Shown: positions 1-7,175 of the stretch, piece by piece
How the letters are laid out: the number at the start of each line of letters is the position of its first letter
Numbering within the stretch: the first letter of the stretch is position 1
NCBI GenBank assembly: GCA_938008425.1
Contig: CALLKH010000403.1
Span: 1 to 17,453, forward strand
Source of the DNA: an uncultured Planctomycetaceae bacterium
GTDB taxonomy: Bacteria; Planctomycetota; Phycisphaerae; UBA1845; UTPLA1
DNA: 17,453 bases
Direction of reading: 5' to 3'
Position numbers and translations under genes: made by a program
Notes under the pieces: generated by a model
What the model saw: only the letters and a program-made list of their open reading frames with translations
Databases searched by the model: none
Told to the model about the DNA's origin: nothing

Positions 1-1235
1 GTGTCCGTCGCCGTCAGTGTGACGAGCGTTTCTCCGCCCGAGAGTTCGGTGCCGGGCGGCGGCGTCTGCGTGATGGTCAAATCGTCCGACGAGTCACAGT
101 TGTCGGTGGCCACGGGTCCCTCGTTGACGGTGTAGTCATCGAGAATGTGGACGCAGAGCTGCGGGAAGACAGAGAAGTCCTCGGGGCAAATCACGAATAC
201 CGGCGGCGTCTCGTCGCCAAGTTGCTCACAACTGCAACCCTCTTCATTCACCGGCGTCTCGGCCGGCGTATCAGGACAGAGGTCGCTGCAGTCGGGCACG
301 CCGTCGCCATCGGCGTCGTCTTCGCAGGTGGTGTCGTCGCCCCGGTAGTTTCCTTCAAAGTTCTGACACGCGGCCTGGGAGAGAATCTGGCAGGTGCCGT
401 CGAAGCAGCAGGCGCCGGTTCGCGGGCAGGACGAGCCTTCCGGGATGTCCAGAATGCACAATCCGATGGGGCCGTTCAACACGCCCGAGTCAACAACGCG
501 CTCGATGGTCACCGCGCCGGTGCCGAGATTCACGCTGCCGAGCAGAATGTCGTAGCCGTTCACCGCCTGATTCCACTGGGAGAAAATGTGGTAATAGGTG
601 TTGTTGTAGAAATCACCGCCGGCGGTCGTGGACGGCTGGCCGGTCGATCCGATGAGCGTGGTCAGCGGGTCGGGTCCGTTGAGCAGTTGCCAGTCGATCG
701 ATCGAAGCTTGGGATCGACACCGGTGTCGATGCCGTAGAGGGTGTTGGTGGCCGGGTCAAATGCACTGGATTCGGCCCGGGCCTGCATGTTGCCGGTCGC
801 ACCCACCAACGTGACGGTCTGAGCATTGATGTCAACCGTCGCCAGCGCGTGAAATGGCGAGGGATCGATGGTTTGTACGACGTAAAGCGTATTACCGATG
901 AACGTCATCGACGAGACGAACTGGGTGATGAAATCGCCTCGCTCGACCAGCGTGGGAATGCCGCACGGGTCATCGAGCGTGTAGAGCTCCTTGAACCCAT
1001 CGTCATCAAGATCGGTTCGGCCGACGAGCCAGATCACGCCGTTGGGATCGATGGCCATCGCGGCGAACTTGTCGGCGAGCTGGAAAGTCTCCGGCGGATC
1101 AGTCATGTTGAATCGATAGAGAATGGTTCCGCGCGTGGAGAAGAACATCGGCTCGGCGATTGCGGCCGAGGTCGTCAGCATGGCACATCCCAAAACGCCG
1201 GCCAGCAGTACGCCGCGATAAGCTTTGTTCTTCAT
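1..1235 (-). CDS. Secreted multidomain protein, 3' end missing (propeller-like, Cys-rich cassette, TSP3, HYR)
   Basis: The reading frame stays open from the ATG at 1235 to the window edge, giving about 411 residues with no stop. Residues 1-27 form a signal peptide (MKNKAYRGVLLAGVLG core, cleavage after Ala-Ile-Ala), so the product is exported. Residues about 30-265 read like a beta-propeller or beta-rich sensor domain with repeated phrases such as AMAIDPNGVIWLVG and SSAFDPATNTLYGIDTG. Residues 273-306 are a Cys-rich cassette beginning TGACCFDGTCQ, familiar from Phycisphaerae secreted proteins. Residues 307-324 (DADGDGVPDCSDLCPDTP) are a thrombospondin type 3 calcium-binding repeat. From about 344 an HYR-like (hyalin repeat) beta-sandwich starts and runs off the edge. 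Any C-terminal anchor (PEP-CTERM, dockerin, sorting signal) would lie outside the window. An in-frame ATG at 1250 with GGAAGGG ahead of it is an equally plausible start. Function is unknown; a cell-surface or adhesion role is inference. Confidence 0.85.
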   Translation of the reverse strand, partial: MKNKAYRGVLLAGVLGCAMLTTSAAIAEPMFFSTRGTILYRFNMTDPPETFQLADKFAAMAIDPNGVIWLVGRTDLDDDGFKELYTLDDPCGIPTLVERGDFITQFVSSMTFIGNTLYVVQTIDPSPFHALATVDINAQTVTLVGATGNMQARAESSAFDPATNTLYGIDTGVDPKLRSIDWQLLNGPDPLTTLIGSTGQPSTTAGGDFYNNTYYHIFSQWNQAVNGYDILLGSVNLGTGAVTIERVVDSGVLNGPIGLCILDIPEGSSCPRTGACCFDGTCQILSQAACQNFEGNYRGDDTTCEDDADGDGVPDCSDLCPDTPAETPVNEEGCSCEQLGDETPPVFVICPEDFSVFPQLCVHILDDYTVNEGPVATDNCDSSDDLTITQTPPPGTELSGGETLVTLTATD

Positions 1236-1841
1236 CGTGATCCCCTTCATCGTTTGCCCTTCCACCATCATCGTGAATCGATCCCCCGATCGATCAATTC
1301 TCAGTCAGATAATCCCGTTGACCGGAGTTATCGTTGCCAACGTCAAAGGCGACCAGCGCCGGCGTCGCCGTGGCATCGCTTAGGGACGATATTCCGGGCG
1401 TGCGGGAAGTCTCAATCTCTTCAATCCATCATCGCCTTGTGAATGATCGCGATCTGTGTTCGTTCCGTATTCGGGATCGCCGACATCGTCGCGAGCGCCC
1501 GAGAGGAGATGTGCGAGACTCAGGCTCCGCCGGCAATTCGGGGCCGACTTATTTCTCATTCCGTGTGACGTGAGTGCGCCTCCTCAAGTCATTATTGAAC
1601 GGCTGAGTGCGGAGAGTCTACCGCCGAAAATGTGGGTCGCAATCGGATTCTTGGACGTTGCAGTCAATCGAGTGTGTCGTTTGTGACATCAGCGTGGCGC
1701 TTTCCGCCGGCAGAGATCGAGAACTCGACTGCCGCAGATCGGACCATCAGCTCCACAGGCATCGATGATCCGGATCGCCCCAAGAATTCTGACAGGATCA
1801 ACCCTTTGACATATCGGAGCTTATCAGAGGAGCGTGACTTG
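1236..1841. other. Intergenic region, about 600 bp, no convincing gene
   Basis: This stretch lies between the end of asnB and the start of the secreted protein gene, both read leftward. A 59-codon frame (1380-1559, minus) exists, but its only purine-rich upstream stretch is about 19 nt from the ATG, and the predicted peptide has no recognisable features. I see no clear rho-independent terminator after asnB and no consensus promoter for the secreted protein. The promoter must lie here unless the secreted protein gene is co-transcribed with asnB. Confidence 0.5.
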
Positions 1842-3761
1842 TCAGATCGCGACCGCCGCGCCCCGGGCATGCGTCTGTTGCCAGGCGAGCAGTGAAACGA
1901 GCGCCCACAGGCAGAAGTTGTGATCCGCGCGGCCGCGGGCGTGATCGGCCAGCATGGCCAGCGCCCCCTCGCGGCTCAGCAGGGGGCCGAAAAAACACCG
2001 GTCGGCATGGATCAGGTCCACCGCCATTTTTCGGAGCGGTCCGCGAAGCCATGGACCGACGGGCACCTCAAAGCCCTTCTTCGGCCGGTTGTGGAGCATC
2101 GTCGGCAGTTGATCCCTGAACGACTCAATCAGCAGATGCTTCTTTCGCCAGCCGCTCAGCTTCCAGCGCCAGTCCATCGGGATGACCGCATCGACGAGCC
2201 TGAAGTCCAGGAATGGCGAGCGAACCTCAAGGCCGTGTGCCATCGACATGAGGTCGACCTTGGTCAGCATGTCGTCGGGCAGCGAGAGTTGCCATTCCGT
2301 TCGCAAATGGCAATTGAGGTCATCCGATTCCTTCGGATCGCCCCGATATTTCCACAGCAGTTCCGCCACTGAGCGGATCGCCGCCGGCGCATCCGCCGGG
2401 TTCTCAAGCAGCCGGGCGAACGTGCGATCATCCGAGGTGCGCATCCAGTTTGCATGACGCAGACGCCGATCGGGATCGACCGATCGCAGCGCACGCTTGG
2501 CCATGCTGACCTTCGCGCCAAGGCGCGTCTCCCGCCGTGCCGGCAGACGCTCGATAATCGCCCGGAACGGACGATAGAGGGGCGAGCGGATCAGCCCTCT
2601 GAACCTTTCGAGAAGTGTTGCCGCGGCGTATCGGTTGTAACCTGCGAAAAGCTCATCGGCGCCGTCACCGCTCAACGCGACCGTCACATGTTCCCGTGTC
2701 AGCCGGCTGAGCAGGTAGGTCGGCAGCGCGGAGCTGTCCGCGAAGGGCTCGCCGATGTGCGACTGCACCGTCGGGATGATGTCCCGCACGTCGCTGAGCG
2801 ACAATGGCAGCAGCGTGTGTTCGGTGCCGTGCATCTCCGCGACGGCCTGCGCGTATCGACTCTCGTCGTAGAACGGCTCATCGGGAAAGCAAACCGAGAA
2901 AGTCCGGACGCGCGAGTCGGCCACCCGCGAAGCCACGGCCGTCACAATCGCCGAATCAATGCCGCCGGAGAGAAAGACGCCGACGGGAACATCCGCGAGC
3001 AGTCGAATCCGAACGGCATCGTCCATGATCTCGCGCACGCGCGCCTTCGCCTCGTCGAAAGATTCAATGGTGGATGAGTCGGGCGGCGACGGCGCCCATG
3101 CCGTGACATCGATGCGCCCGTGTTGAAACCTCAGCAGACCGCCCGGGCGGAGTTTGTGCACGTGACGAAAGATGGTATCGGGGGCGGCGATGAATCCGAG
3201 CGAGAGGATCTGGTGAACGGCGCGGGGGAGAATGTCGAGACGTGAGACGACCGGACGCAGCGCATGCATTTCCGAAGCGAATGCGATGCCGCCGTCGGCG
3301 AGTTCGGTCCAGAGAAGCGGCTTGACGCCGGTTCGATCGCGTGCGAGCGACAGCGTACGAGTCGGCCCGTGCCAGAACGCCAGCGCAAACATGCCGTTGA
3401 GTCGGGGCAGGAACGACAGCGTCGGATCGCGCCGGCACATCTCGAGCAGCACCGCGGTGTCGCCGGTCGATTTGAACGAAGCGCCCGAATCGCAAAGCTC
3501 ACTGCGAAGCTCACGAAAATTATAGATTTCGCCATTGAAAATCAGCGAACACGCCCCGTCGTCGGTGTGCATCGGCTGATCGGCGGCCTCGGTGAGATCC
3601 TGCACCTTCAGACGCGAGTGCCCAAACGCGAGTCCGAAGGAGGGGTCGGTCCATTCGTGGCAGCCATCGGGGCCCCGATGGGACAGTCGACGGGTCATTT
3701 CTGAGAGGACGGCGGGGTCGAGAAGCCCGCCCGGGCGAAGGTAGCCGGCGATTCCACACAT
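1842..3761 (-). CDS. asnB: Asparagine synthetase (glutamine-hydrolysing) / AsnB-type amidotransferase
   Basis: This 639-aa protein has both domains of class II glutamine-dependent asparagine synthetase. The N-terminal glutaminase domain (about 1-210) starts MCGIAGY, so Cys2 becomes the catalytic N-terminal nucleophile after Met removal. It also shows SHRGPD (27-32), NGEIYN (76-81) and ARDRTGVKPL (140-149). The synthetase domain carries the ATP pyrophosphatase P-loop SGGIDS (265-270), SGDGADELFAGY (364-375) and, further on, DMLTKVDLMSMAHGLEVRSPFLD-type sequence. The family transfers ammonia from glutamine to an AMP-activated carboxylate, classically aspartate. Copies next to glycosyltransferases are often part of exopolysaccharide or exosortase-linked loci and may amidate a sugar acid instead. 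Here a GT4 gene diverges 211 bp away. The start is fixed by the required Met-Cys. No good Shine-Dalgarno sequence precedes it; a promoter-like pair at 3772-3800 would give a very short leader. Confidence 0.93.
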   Translation of the reverse strand: MCGIAGYLRPGGLLDPAVLSEMTRRLSHRGPDGCHEWTDPSFGLAFGHSRLKVQDLTEAADQPMHTDDGACSLIFNGEIYNFRELRSELCDSGASFKSTGDTAVLLEMCRRDPTLSFLPRLNGMFALAFWHGPTRTLSLARDRTGVKPLLWTELADGGIAFASEMHALRPVVSRLDILPRAVHQILSLGFIAAPDTIFRHVHKLRPGGLLRFQHGRIDVTAWAPSPPDSSTIESFDEAKARVREIMDDAVRIRLLADVPVGVFLSGGIDSAIVTAVASRVADSRVRTFSVCFPDEPFYDESRYAQAVAEMHGTEHTLLPLSLSDVRDIIPTVQSHIGEPFADSSALPTYLLSRLTREHVTVALSGDGADELFAGYNRYAAATLLERFRGLIRSPLYRPFRAIIERLPARRETRLGAKVSMAKRALRSVDPDRRLRHANWMRTSDDRTFARLLENPADAPAAIRSVAELLWKYRGDPKESDDLNCHLRTEWQLSLPDDMLTKVDLMSMAHGLEVRSPFLDFRLVDAVIPMDWRWKLSGWRKKHLLIESFRDQLPTMLHNRPKKGFEVPVGPWLRGPLRKMAVDLIHADRCFFGPLLSREGALAMLADHARGRADHNFCLWALVSLLAWQQTHARGAAVAI

Positions 3762-3771
3762 TCAGGTCCGA

Positions 3772-3800
3772 ATGATAGGCAGTCGCGACTGAGGGGCCAA
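3772..3800 (-). promoter_or_regulatory. Candidate sigma-70 promoter for asnB
   Basis: Reading the minus strand, TTGGCC (3795-3800) is followed after exactly 17 nt by TATCAT (3772-3777). These match the -35 and -10 consensus at 4/6 and 5/6 positions. Transcription would start only about 5 nt before the asnB ATG, so the message would be nearly leaderless, which fits the lack of a Shine-Dalgarno sequence. Consensus matching alone is weak evidence. Confidence 0.35.
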
Positions 3801-3972
3801 GGGGTGATGAACTTCGCCGCGGCTGGAGATTGCGGGGTGCGATCATCGGACTGTTGAGTTAGAGTGCGGCGTTCGACGGGTGGGTCCGTCACTTACCGGT
3901 TGGATGGAATTCGATCCGTCGCGGTTCCGGCATTCCGCCAGCGCGATCTGAAACGGTCGGAGTCAAAGACGA

Positions 3973-5121
3973 ATGAAGATACTTCATATCACCCAGTCGC
4001 TCGATCCCAGTTGGGGCGGCATCGCGAGAGTGCTGCCCCTGCTCGCGAACCGGCTCCATTCGGCCGGCGTGAATTGTCGAATCGCGGTTCTCAAGGGCGG
4101 TCGATTTGGAACGCCCCAAACAATACCGAACGTCGAGGTGCTTTCGTTCGAGGCGAAGTCGGGTTCAAGGCTGGGCGCGTCGCCGGGGTTCGATCGGGAG
4201 ATCGGCTCGCTGACCGACTGGGCCGATGTGGTGCATTTGCACGGCCTGTGGTCGGCCCAGAATCGAAGCGCCGGGAAGGCGGCGCGTAAGCGACGAAAGC
4301 GATTCGTCATGACGCCGCACAGCATGATGATGCCGTGGGCGTGGCAGCGCAGCTGGTGGAAAAAACGCCCCATCGGCTGGCTCTTCGAACACGGTAATCT
4401 TCGATCGGCCGCCTGCCTGCACGCCCTCGCGGATGGCGAGGCTCAAAACATGCGGGCGCTTGGGTTCAATCAAAACGTCGTCGTGATTCCGAACGGATTG
4501 AATCCGGAGGAGTTTGAGAAGTTCCCTTCGCCGGCGGGGCTCGAGGCTCGGTTTCCGGATGCCAAGTCCGCGAAATGGGTGCTGTTTCTGGGCCGAATCG
4601 CCGAACAGAAGGGAATCGTACAAACGCTCAAGGCGTGCTTCGACACGCTGGCCTCCGGTGATCAGTGGCATCTCATGATCGCCGGTCCGGACGAGTTCGG
4701 CATGACCAAGATGCTTCAGGCGGCCGTCGGCCGGAAGGGATTGGCCAGCCGTGTCACTTTCGCCGGCATGCTCAATCGGGAAGAGGTTCTCGCGGCGCTG
4801 GGGCGGGCGTCGATCCTGATTCAGCCGAGCCGAAGCGAGGGGCTGAGCATGTCAATCCTGGAGGCGATGGCTTCGGGACTGCCGGTTGTCATCTCCAACG
4901 AATGCAACATGCCTGAGGTGGAGGAAATGGGCGCCGGAAAAGTGGTCGCGTCGGATCGACGCAGCATCGGTTCGGCGCTTCGGCAACTGGTGACGTTGTC
5001 GGATGAGGAGCGCCGTTCGATGGGCGCACGAGGCCGTGAGATTATTCGCAAACAGTACGCTTGGCCGATCCTGACGCCGAGGTATGTGAAGATGTACGAG
5101 GACGTCCTCGCCCGTCATTAA
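3973..5121 (+). CDS. Glycosyltransferase family 4 (GT-B fold)
   Basis: This 382-aa cytoplasmic or membrane-associated retaining glycosyltransferase should transfer a sugar from a nucleotide donor to a lipid-linked or growing saccharide. The N-terminal Rossmann domain has MKILHITQSL, the glycine loop WGGIAR (14-19), VVHLHGLW (87-93) and an acceptor-side stretch TPHSMMMPWAW (114-124). IPNGLN (172-177) marks the inter-domain linker. The C-terminal donor domain has FLGRIAEQKGI (205-215), with the usual Arg and Lys that contact the donor diphosphate, and the GT4 EX7E motif in SEGLSMSILEAM (Glu289, Glu297). GGAG at 3959-3962 serves the ATG. It diverges from asnB, so the two probably serve one surface-polysaccharide locus; donor and acceptor cannot be read from sequence. 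A strong terminator follows 40-80 bp downstream. Confidence 0.92.
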   Translation: MKILHITQSLDPSWGGIARVLPLLANRLHSAGVNCRIAVLKGGRFGTPQTIPNVEVLSFEAKSGSRLGASPGFDREIGSLTDWADVVHLHGLWSAQNRSAGKAARKRRKRFVMTPHSMMMPWAWQRSWWKKRPIGWLFEHGNLRSAACLHALADGEAQNMRALGFNQNVVVIPNGLNPEEFEKFPSPAGLEARFPDAKSAKWVLFLGRIAEQKGIVQTLKACFDTLASGDQWHLMIAGPDEFGMTKMLQAAVGRKGLASRVTFAGMLNREEVLAALGRASILIQPSRSEGLSMSILEAMASGLPVVISNECNMPEVEEMGAGKVVASDRRSIGSALRQLVTLSDEERRSMGARGREIIRKQYAWPILTPRYVKMYEDVLARH

Positions 5122-5157
5122 GACCGCGGAGCCGCCTTGGGGCGCGCATCGAGTCGG

Positions 5158-5203
5158 AAAAAATAAAGCCGCCGCATCCGAACAGAATGCGGCGGCTTTT
5201 TTT
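5158..5203. terminator. Bidirectional rho-independent terminator
   Basis: A perfect 10-bp stem, GCCGCCGCAT (5168-5177) and ATGCGGCGGC (5187-5196), encloses a 9-nt loop. On the plus strand seven T residues follow (5197-5203). On the other side an A-rich run (5158-5167) becomes a T-rich tract for minus-strand transcripts. It lies between the stops of the convergent glycosyltransferase (5121) and PEP-CTERM (5224) genes, so it should terminate both. Confidence 0.92.
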
Positions 5204-5223
5204 CACTTGATGAAGGGGTGGAC

Positions 5224-5928
5224 TTATCGCCGTCGGCGGCGAAGGATCGCCACGACGCCGAAGAGCGCCAGCGAGGCGGTGGCCGGCTCGGGAATGAGTT
5301 CAGCCGTGAAAATCCAGTCTCTTGTGGCGCCGCCGTTCATGGCGCCGTCGATTTCAAGCCATCCCCATCCGGAAAGCCCGTCGAATCCACGGTGACCCAG
5401 ATCGTTGTTCTCATCGCCGAATCGGAAGGTATATCCGAACGACGCAAGGCCCTTGTCGACGAGGTTGAAGATCTGGCCGCCGGCGGAAAGCGGCGCCTTC
5501 ACGGTTCCGCCGTTTAATCCGTCGCTCGCTGGTGACGACCAGATGTCATCATCCGCCGGAACCTGACCTACGCCGACACTGTAGAGAAAGTCGAATTCAT
5601 AGAAGCCAAGATAGGAGTCACTGGCATGGACGCTGCCGATATCCCGCCCGCCGAGACTTGACCCATAAATGTGAATGGTCTGGGCCGTGTCATCATAGAG
5701 CATTCGCATGTCCGACCCGGCGGCGTCGAAGTCAAAGGTGAAGACGTCGTTGCCCGAAGTCGCGTTATAGAGTTCATCGATGCGAGCGCCATAGGGCGGA
5801 GGAAGTACATTGCCATCCGGGTGGTTGTGAAGCTGGAACAGAAATTGCGCCGCCCGGGCTTCGGTCGACGTCGCAAGTAGTAGAGCCATCGAGACGCCGA
5901 AAACGGCGCGTGCGAGAAGAGTCTTCAT
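5224..5928 (-). CDS. PEP-CTERM sorting-domain protein
   Basis: This 234-aa exported protein begins MKTLLARAVFGVSMALLLA and has a likely signal-peptidase site after ARA (about residue 26). The mature part is an acidic, aromatic-rich beta protein without a recognised enzymatic motif; one stretch reads GWGWLEIDG, a pattern often seen in this class. The C-terminus is a standard PEP-CTERM tripartite signal: IPEPATAS, a hydrophobic segment LALFGVVAIL, then a cluster of five arginines. Exosortase (EpsH/XrtA family) is expected to recognise the PEP motif and process the protein during export to the surface or matrix. No exosortase gene lies in this window. The frame is open upstream to 6048, but the signal peptide fixes the start at 5928. 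Its ribosome site is weak (GGAAAG, distant). It is convergent with the glycosyltransferase gene across a shared terminator. Confidence 0.9.
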   Translation of the reverse strand: MKTLLARAVFGVSMALLLATSTEARAAQFLFQLHNHPDGNVLPPPYGARIDELYNATSGNDVFTFDFDAAGSDMRMLYDDTAQTIHIYGSSLGGRDIGSVHASDSYLGFYEFDFLYSVGVGQVPADDDIWSSPASDGLNGGTVKAPLSAGGQIFNLVDKGLASFGYTFRFGDENNDLGHRGFDGLSGWGWLEIDGAMNGGATRDWIFTAELIPEPATASLALFGVVAILRRRRR

Positions 5929-6019
5929 GTTGATCAGTCCGTACTTTCCAAGATTCCTGAGAGTGTGAGCGTGACCCCCACGGTCGCCACTCACGTGCCC
6001 CCATCCGAACATTGCACTC

Positions 6020-6048
6020 ATTATGGGAGATAGGGCACGAGCGAACAA
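6020..6048 (-). promoter_or_regulatory. Candidate promoter for the PEP-CTERM gene (proximal)
   Basis: On the minus strand TTGTTC (6043-6048) and CATAAT (6020-6025, 5/6 to the -10 consensus) are 17 nt apart. A transcript from here would have a leader of about 85 nt before the ATG at 5928. The -35 box matches only 3/6, so this is a tentative call. Confidence 0.3.
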
Positions 6049-6212
6049 CCCTGAGGTCGAATGTTACTGATTTCGTTATGGAGCGGATCAGATTGTTATC
6101 GGAAGACTTGTGACGGTTTTCGGCGAGCATGCACGCCCGCAGAACGGTTAGCGATAACAGCAGGTCAACACCCGATGGCTGAACATTCGCCCGGGCGCCG
6201 AGTGAAATGACG

Positions 6213-6242
6213 ATTTCAAATTCTTCGGATGAACAATGTCAA
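6213..6242 (-). promoter_or_regulatory. Candidate promoter for the PEP-CTERM gene (distal)
   Basis: A perfect -35 hexamer TTGACA (6237-6242, minus) is followed after 18 nt by TGAAAT (6213-6218), 4/6 to the -10 consensus. It lies in an AT-rich patch that stands out from the surrounding GC-rich DNA. If used, the leader would be over 270 nt long. It is an alternative to the site at 6020-6048. Confidence 0.28.
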
Positions 6243-6367
6243 AATAGGTAGTCTATGCTGATTATATCAAAAATATGGTGATCCAATGTCCGGAATTGGC
6301 GGCTCAAGACCCGATGCCACTCAATTCCAGTGCGTGACGGAGGGTGCCGCGATGACGGCATATTGGC

Positions 6368-6709
6368 TCAAGCGTATTTCGCCTTCAGTCGCTCGCGCCA
6401 TTTCGACGGCCGCTCGGCGGGAGACCTGCGACGAAGATCTTCCGGGCTCGGCTCGGACTTCGGCGTCCTGATCTCTTTCGTCGGCTTGGGAATAAACGTC
6501 GGCCGTGTATGGCGGGGGACCGGTGCGGGGGTGCGATGCTTGTCGACCGAACGATCGCGCTGGCCCGGCGACGAAACATTTTCGTAGTGGGTGTTTGTCG
6601 AGCGCGTGTGCGGCGGCGGCGTGGTGCTCTGGCACCCAACCGCCAACGTGAGCAGTATTCCGGCAGCCGTCGCCCGCAACAGGCGACGGCCTGGTTTCTT
6701 CGTCAACAC
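6368..6709 (-). CDS. Small proline/arginine-rich lipoprotein
   Basis: This 113-aa protein starts at GTG. A seven-G run (6716-6722, minus-strand GGGGGGGAAAG) provides the ribosome site and supports this start. The N-terminus has a basic n-region (KKPGRR), a hydrophobic segment AAGILLTLAVGC and a lipobox Cys at residue 26, so the protein is predicted to be lipid-modified and anchored in the periplasmic space. The mature part is short, rich in Pro, Arg, Lys and Thr, with no predictable fold (for example RHTRPTFIPKPTKEIRTPKS), and looks intrinsically disordered. Codon third positions are strongly G/C, as in the neighbouring genes, which supports coding. Function is unknown. The lipobox has Ala rather than Leu at -3, which is acceptable but not classical. 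A TATAGT -10-like box lies at 6730-6735 on the minus strand without a good -35. Confidence 0.7.
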   Translation of the reverse strand: MLTKKPGRRLLRATAAGILLTLAVGCQSTTPPPHTRSTNTHYENVSSPGQRDRSVDKHRTPAPVPRHTRPTFIPKPTKEIRTPKSEPSPEDLRRRSPAERPSKWRERLKAKYA

Positions 6710-7175
6710 GGCTTTCCCCCCCAGGGTTGACTATACGATTCAGTTGTCGGACTCGGCGCCGGTCACACTCGGCGACCCACACCGGCGGCGATTTCAATCC
6801 GCCCACGTCCCGCCCGATCCCCCGATACTCGATGAGCAGCAGCCGGAATCGAACCCTCCGTCGCCGAATCGAACCGATCCTCGCGTGGAGTGAGGTCCGG
6901 CCGCTGGAAAAATGCTGAGTCCGCCGATCCTCGCGTCAGCAGTCTGTCTGGGGGCATTTCCGGACTGAATCGCGATATCAGTGCTGAAAATCAGACCTTT
7001 GGCGATTCCACCTTCGCGCCAATGCGACAAGTCATCACCGGCCCGCAGCGAACCCCGGAATGGGCTTTCAATACCAGCGAGGATGTCCGATAATTCCGAT
7101 ACCTTGCCCTGCGGATCAGGCTGCTCGCACCGGCCGAACTCGGTGCTTCGGATGACGAACGAGGGGTTTCAATTG
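6710..7175. other. Divergent intergenic region, 466 bp
   Basis: This region separates the leftward lipoprotein gene from the rightward five-gene operon. It is open in the operon's frame from 6981, but no ribosome site or signal peptide supports a start before 7176. A candidate operon promoter sits at 7066-7094. CCGATCCTCGCGT occurs twice (in opposite contexts at about 6873 and 6928 with small differences). Nothing else is recognisable. Confidence 0.4.
7066..7094 (+). promoter_or_regulatory. Candidate promoter of the TPR-holA-modC operon
   Basis: TTTCAA (7066-7071, 3/6) and GATAAT (7089-7094, 5/6) are spaced by 17 nt, and would start transcription about 75 nt before the ATG at 7176. Only the -10 box is strong. 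Confidence 0.3.

Larger units (their letters stand above)
5929..6367. other. Intergenic region, 439 bp, with an AT-rich patch
   Basis: This is the stretch between the small lipoprotein gene (ends 6368) and the PEP-CTERM gene (starts 5928), both minus strand. It holds two candidate promoters and an AT-rich patch at about 6210-6285 that also contains a perfect TATAAT (minus, 6261-6266) without a good -35 partner. A 61-codon plus-strand frame begins at 6286, but it runs antisense into the lipoprotein gene and has no ribosome site; I do not call it. Confidence 0.5.

Noticed and set aside
147..1442. A 431-codon open frame on the plus strand
   Set aside because: It is antisense to the secreted HYR/TSP3 protein, which has a signal peptide and clear domains; no ribosome site supports the plus-strand frame.
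1380..1559. A 59-codon minus-strand frame between asnB and the secreted protein gene
   Set aside because: Its only purine-rich upstream sequence is about 19 nt away, the peptide is featureless, and nothing else supports it as a gene.
6286..6471. A 61-codon plus-strand frame after the AT-rich patch
   Set aside because: It has no ribosome site and overlaps the lipoprotein gene in antisense; that gene has a signal sequence, a lipobox and a G-rich ribosome site.
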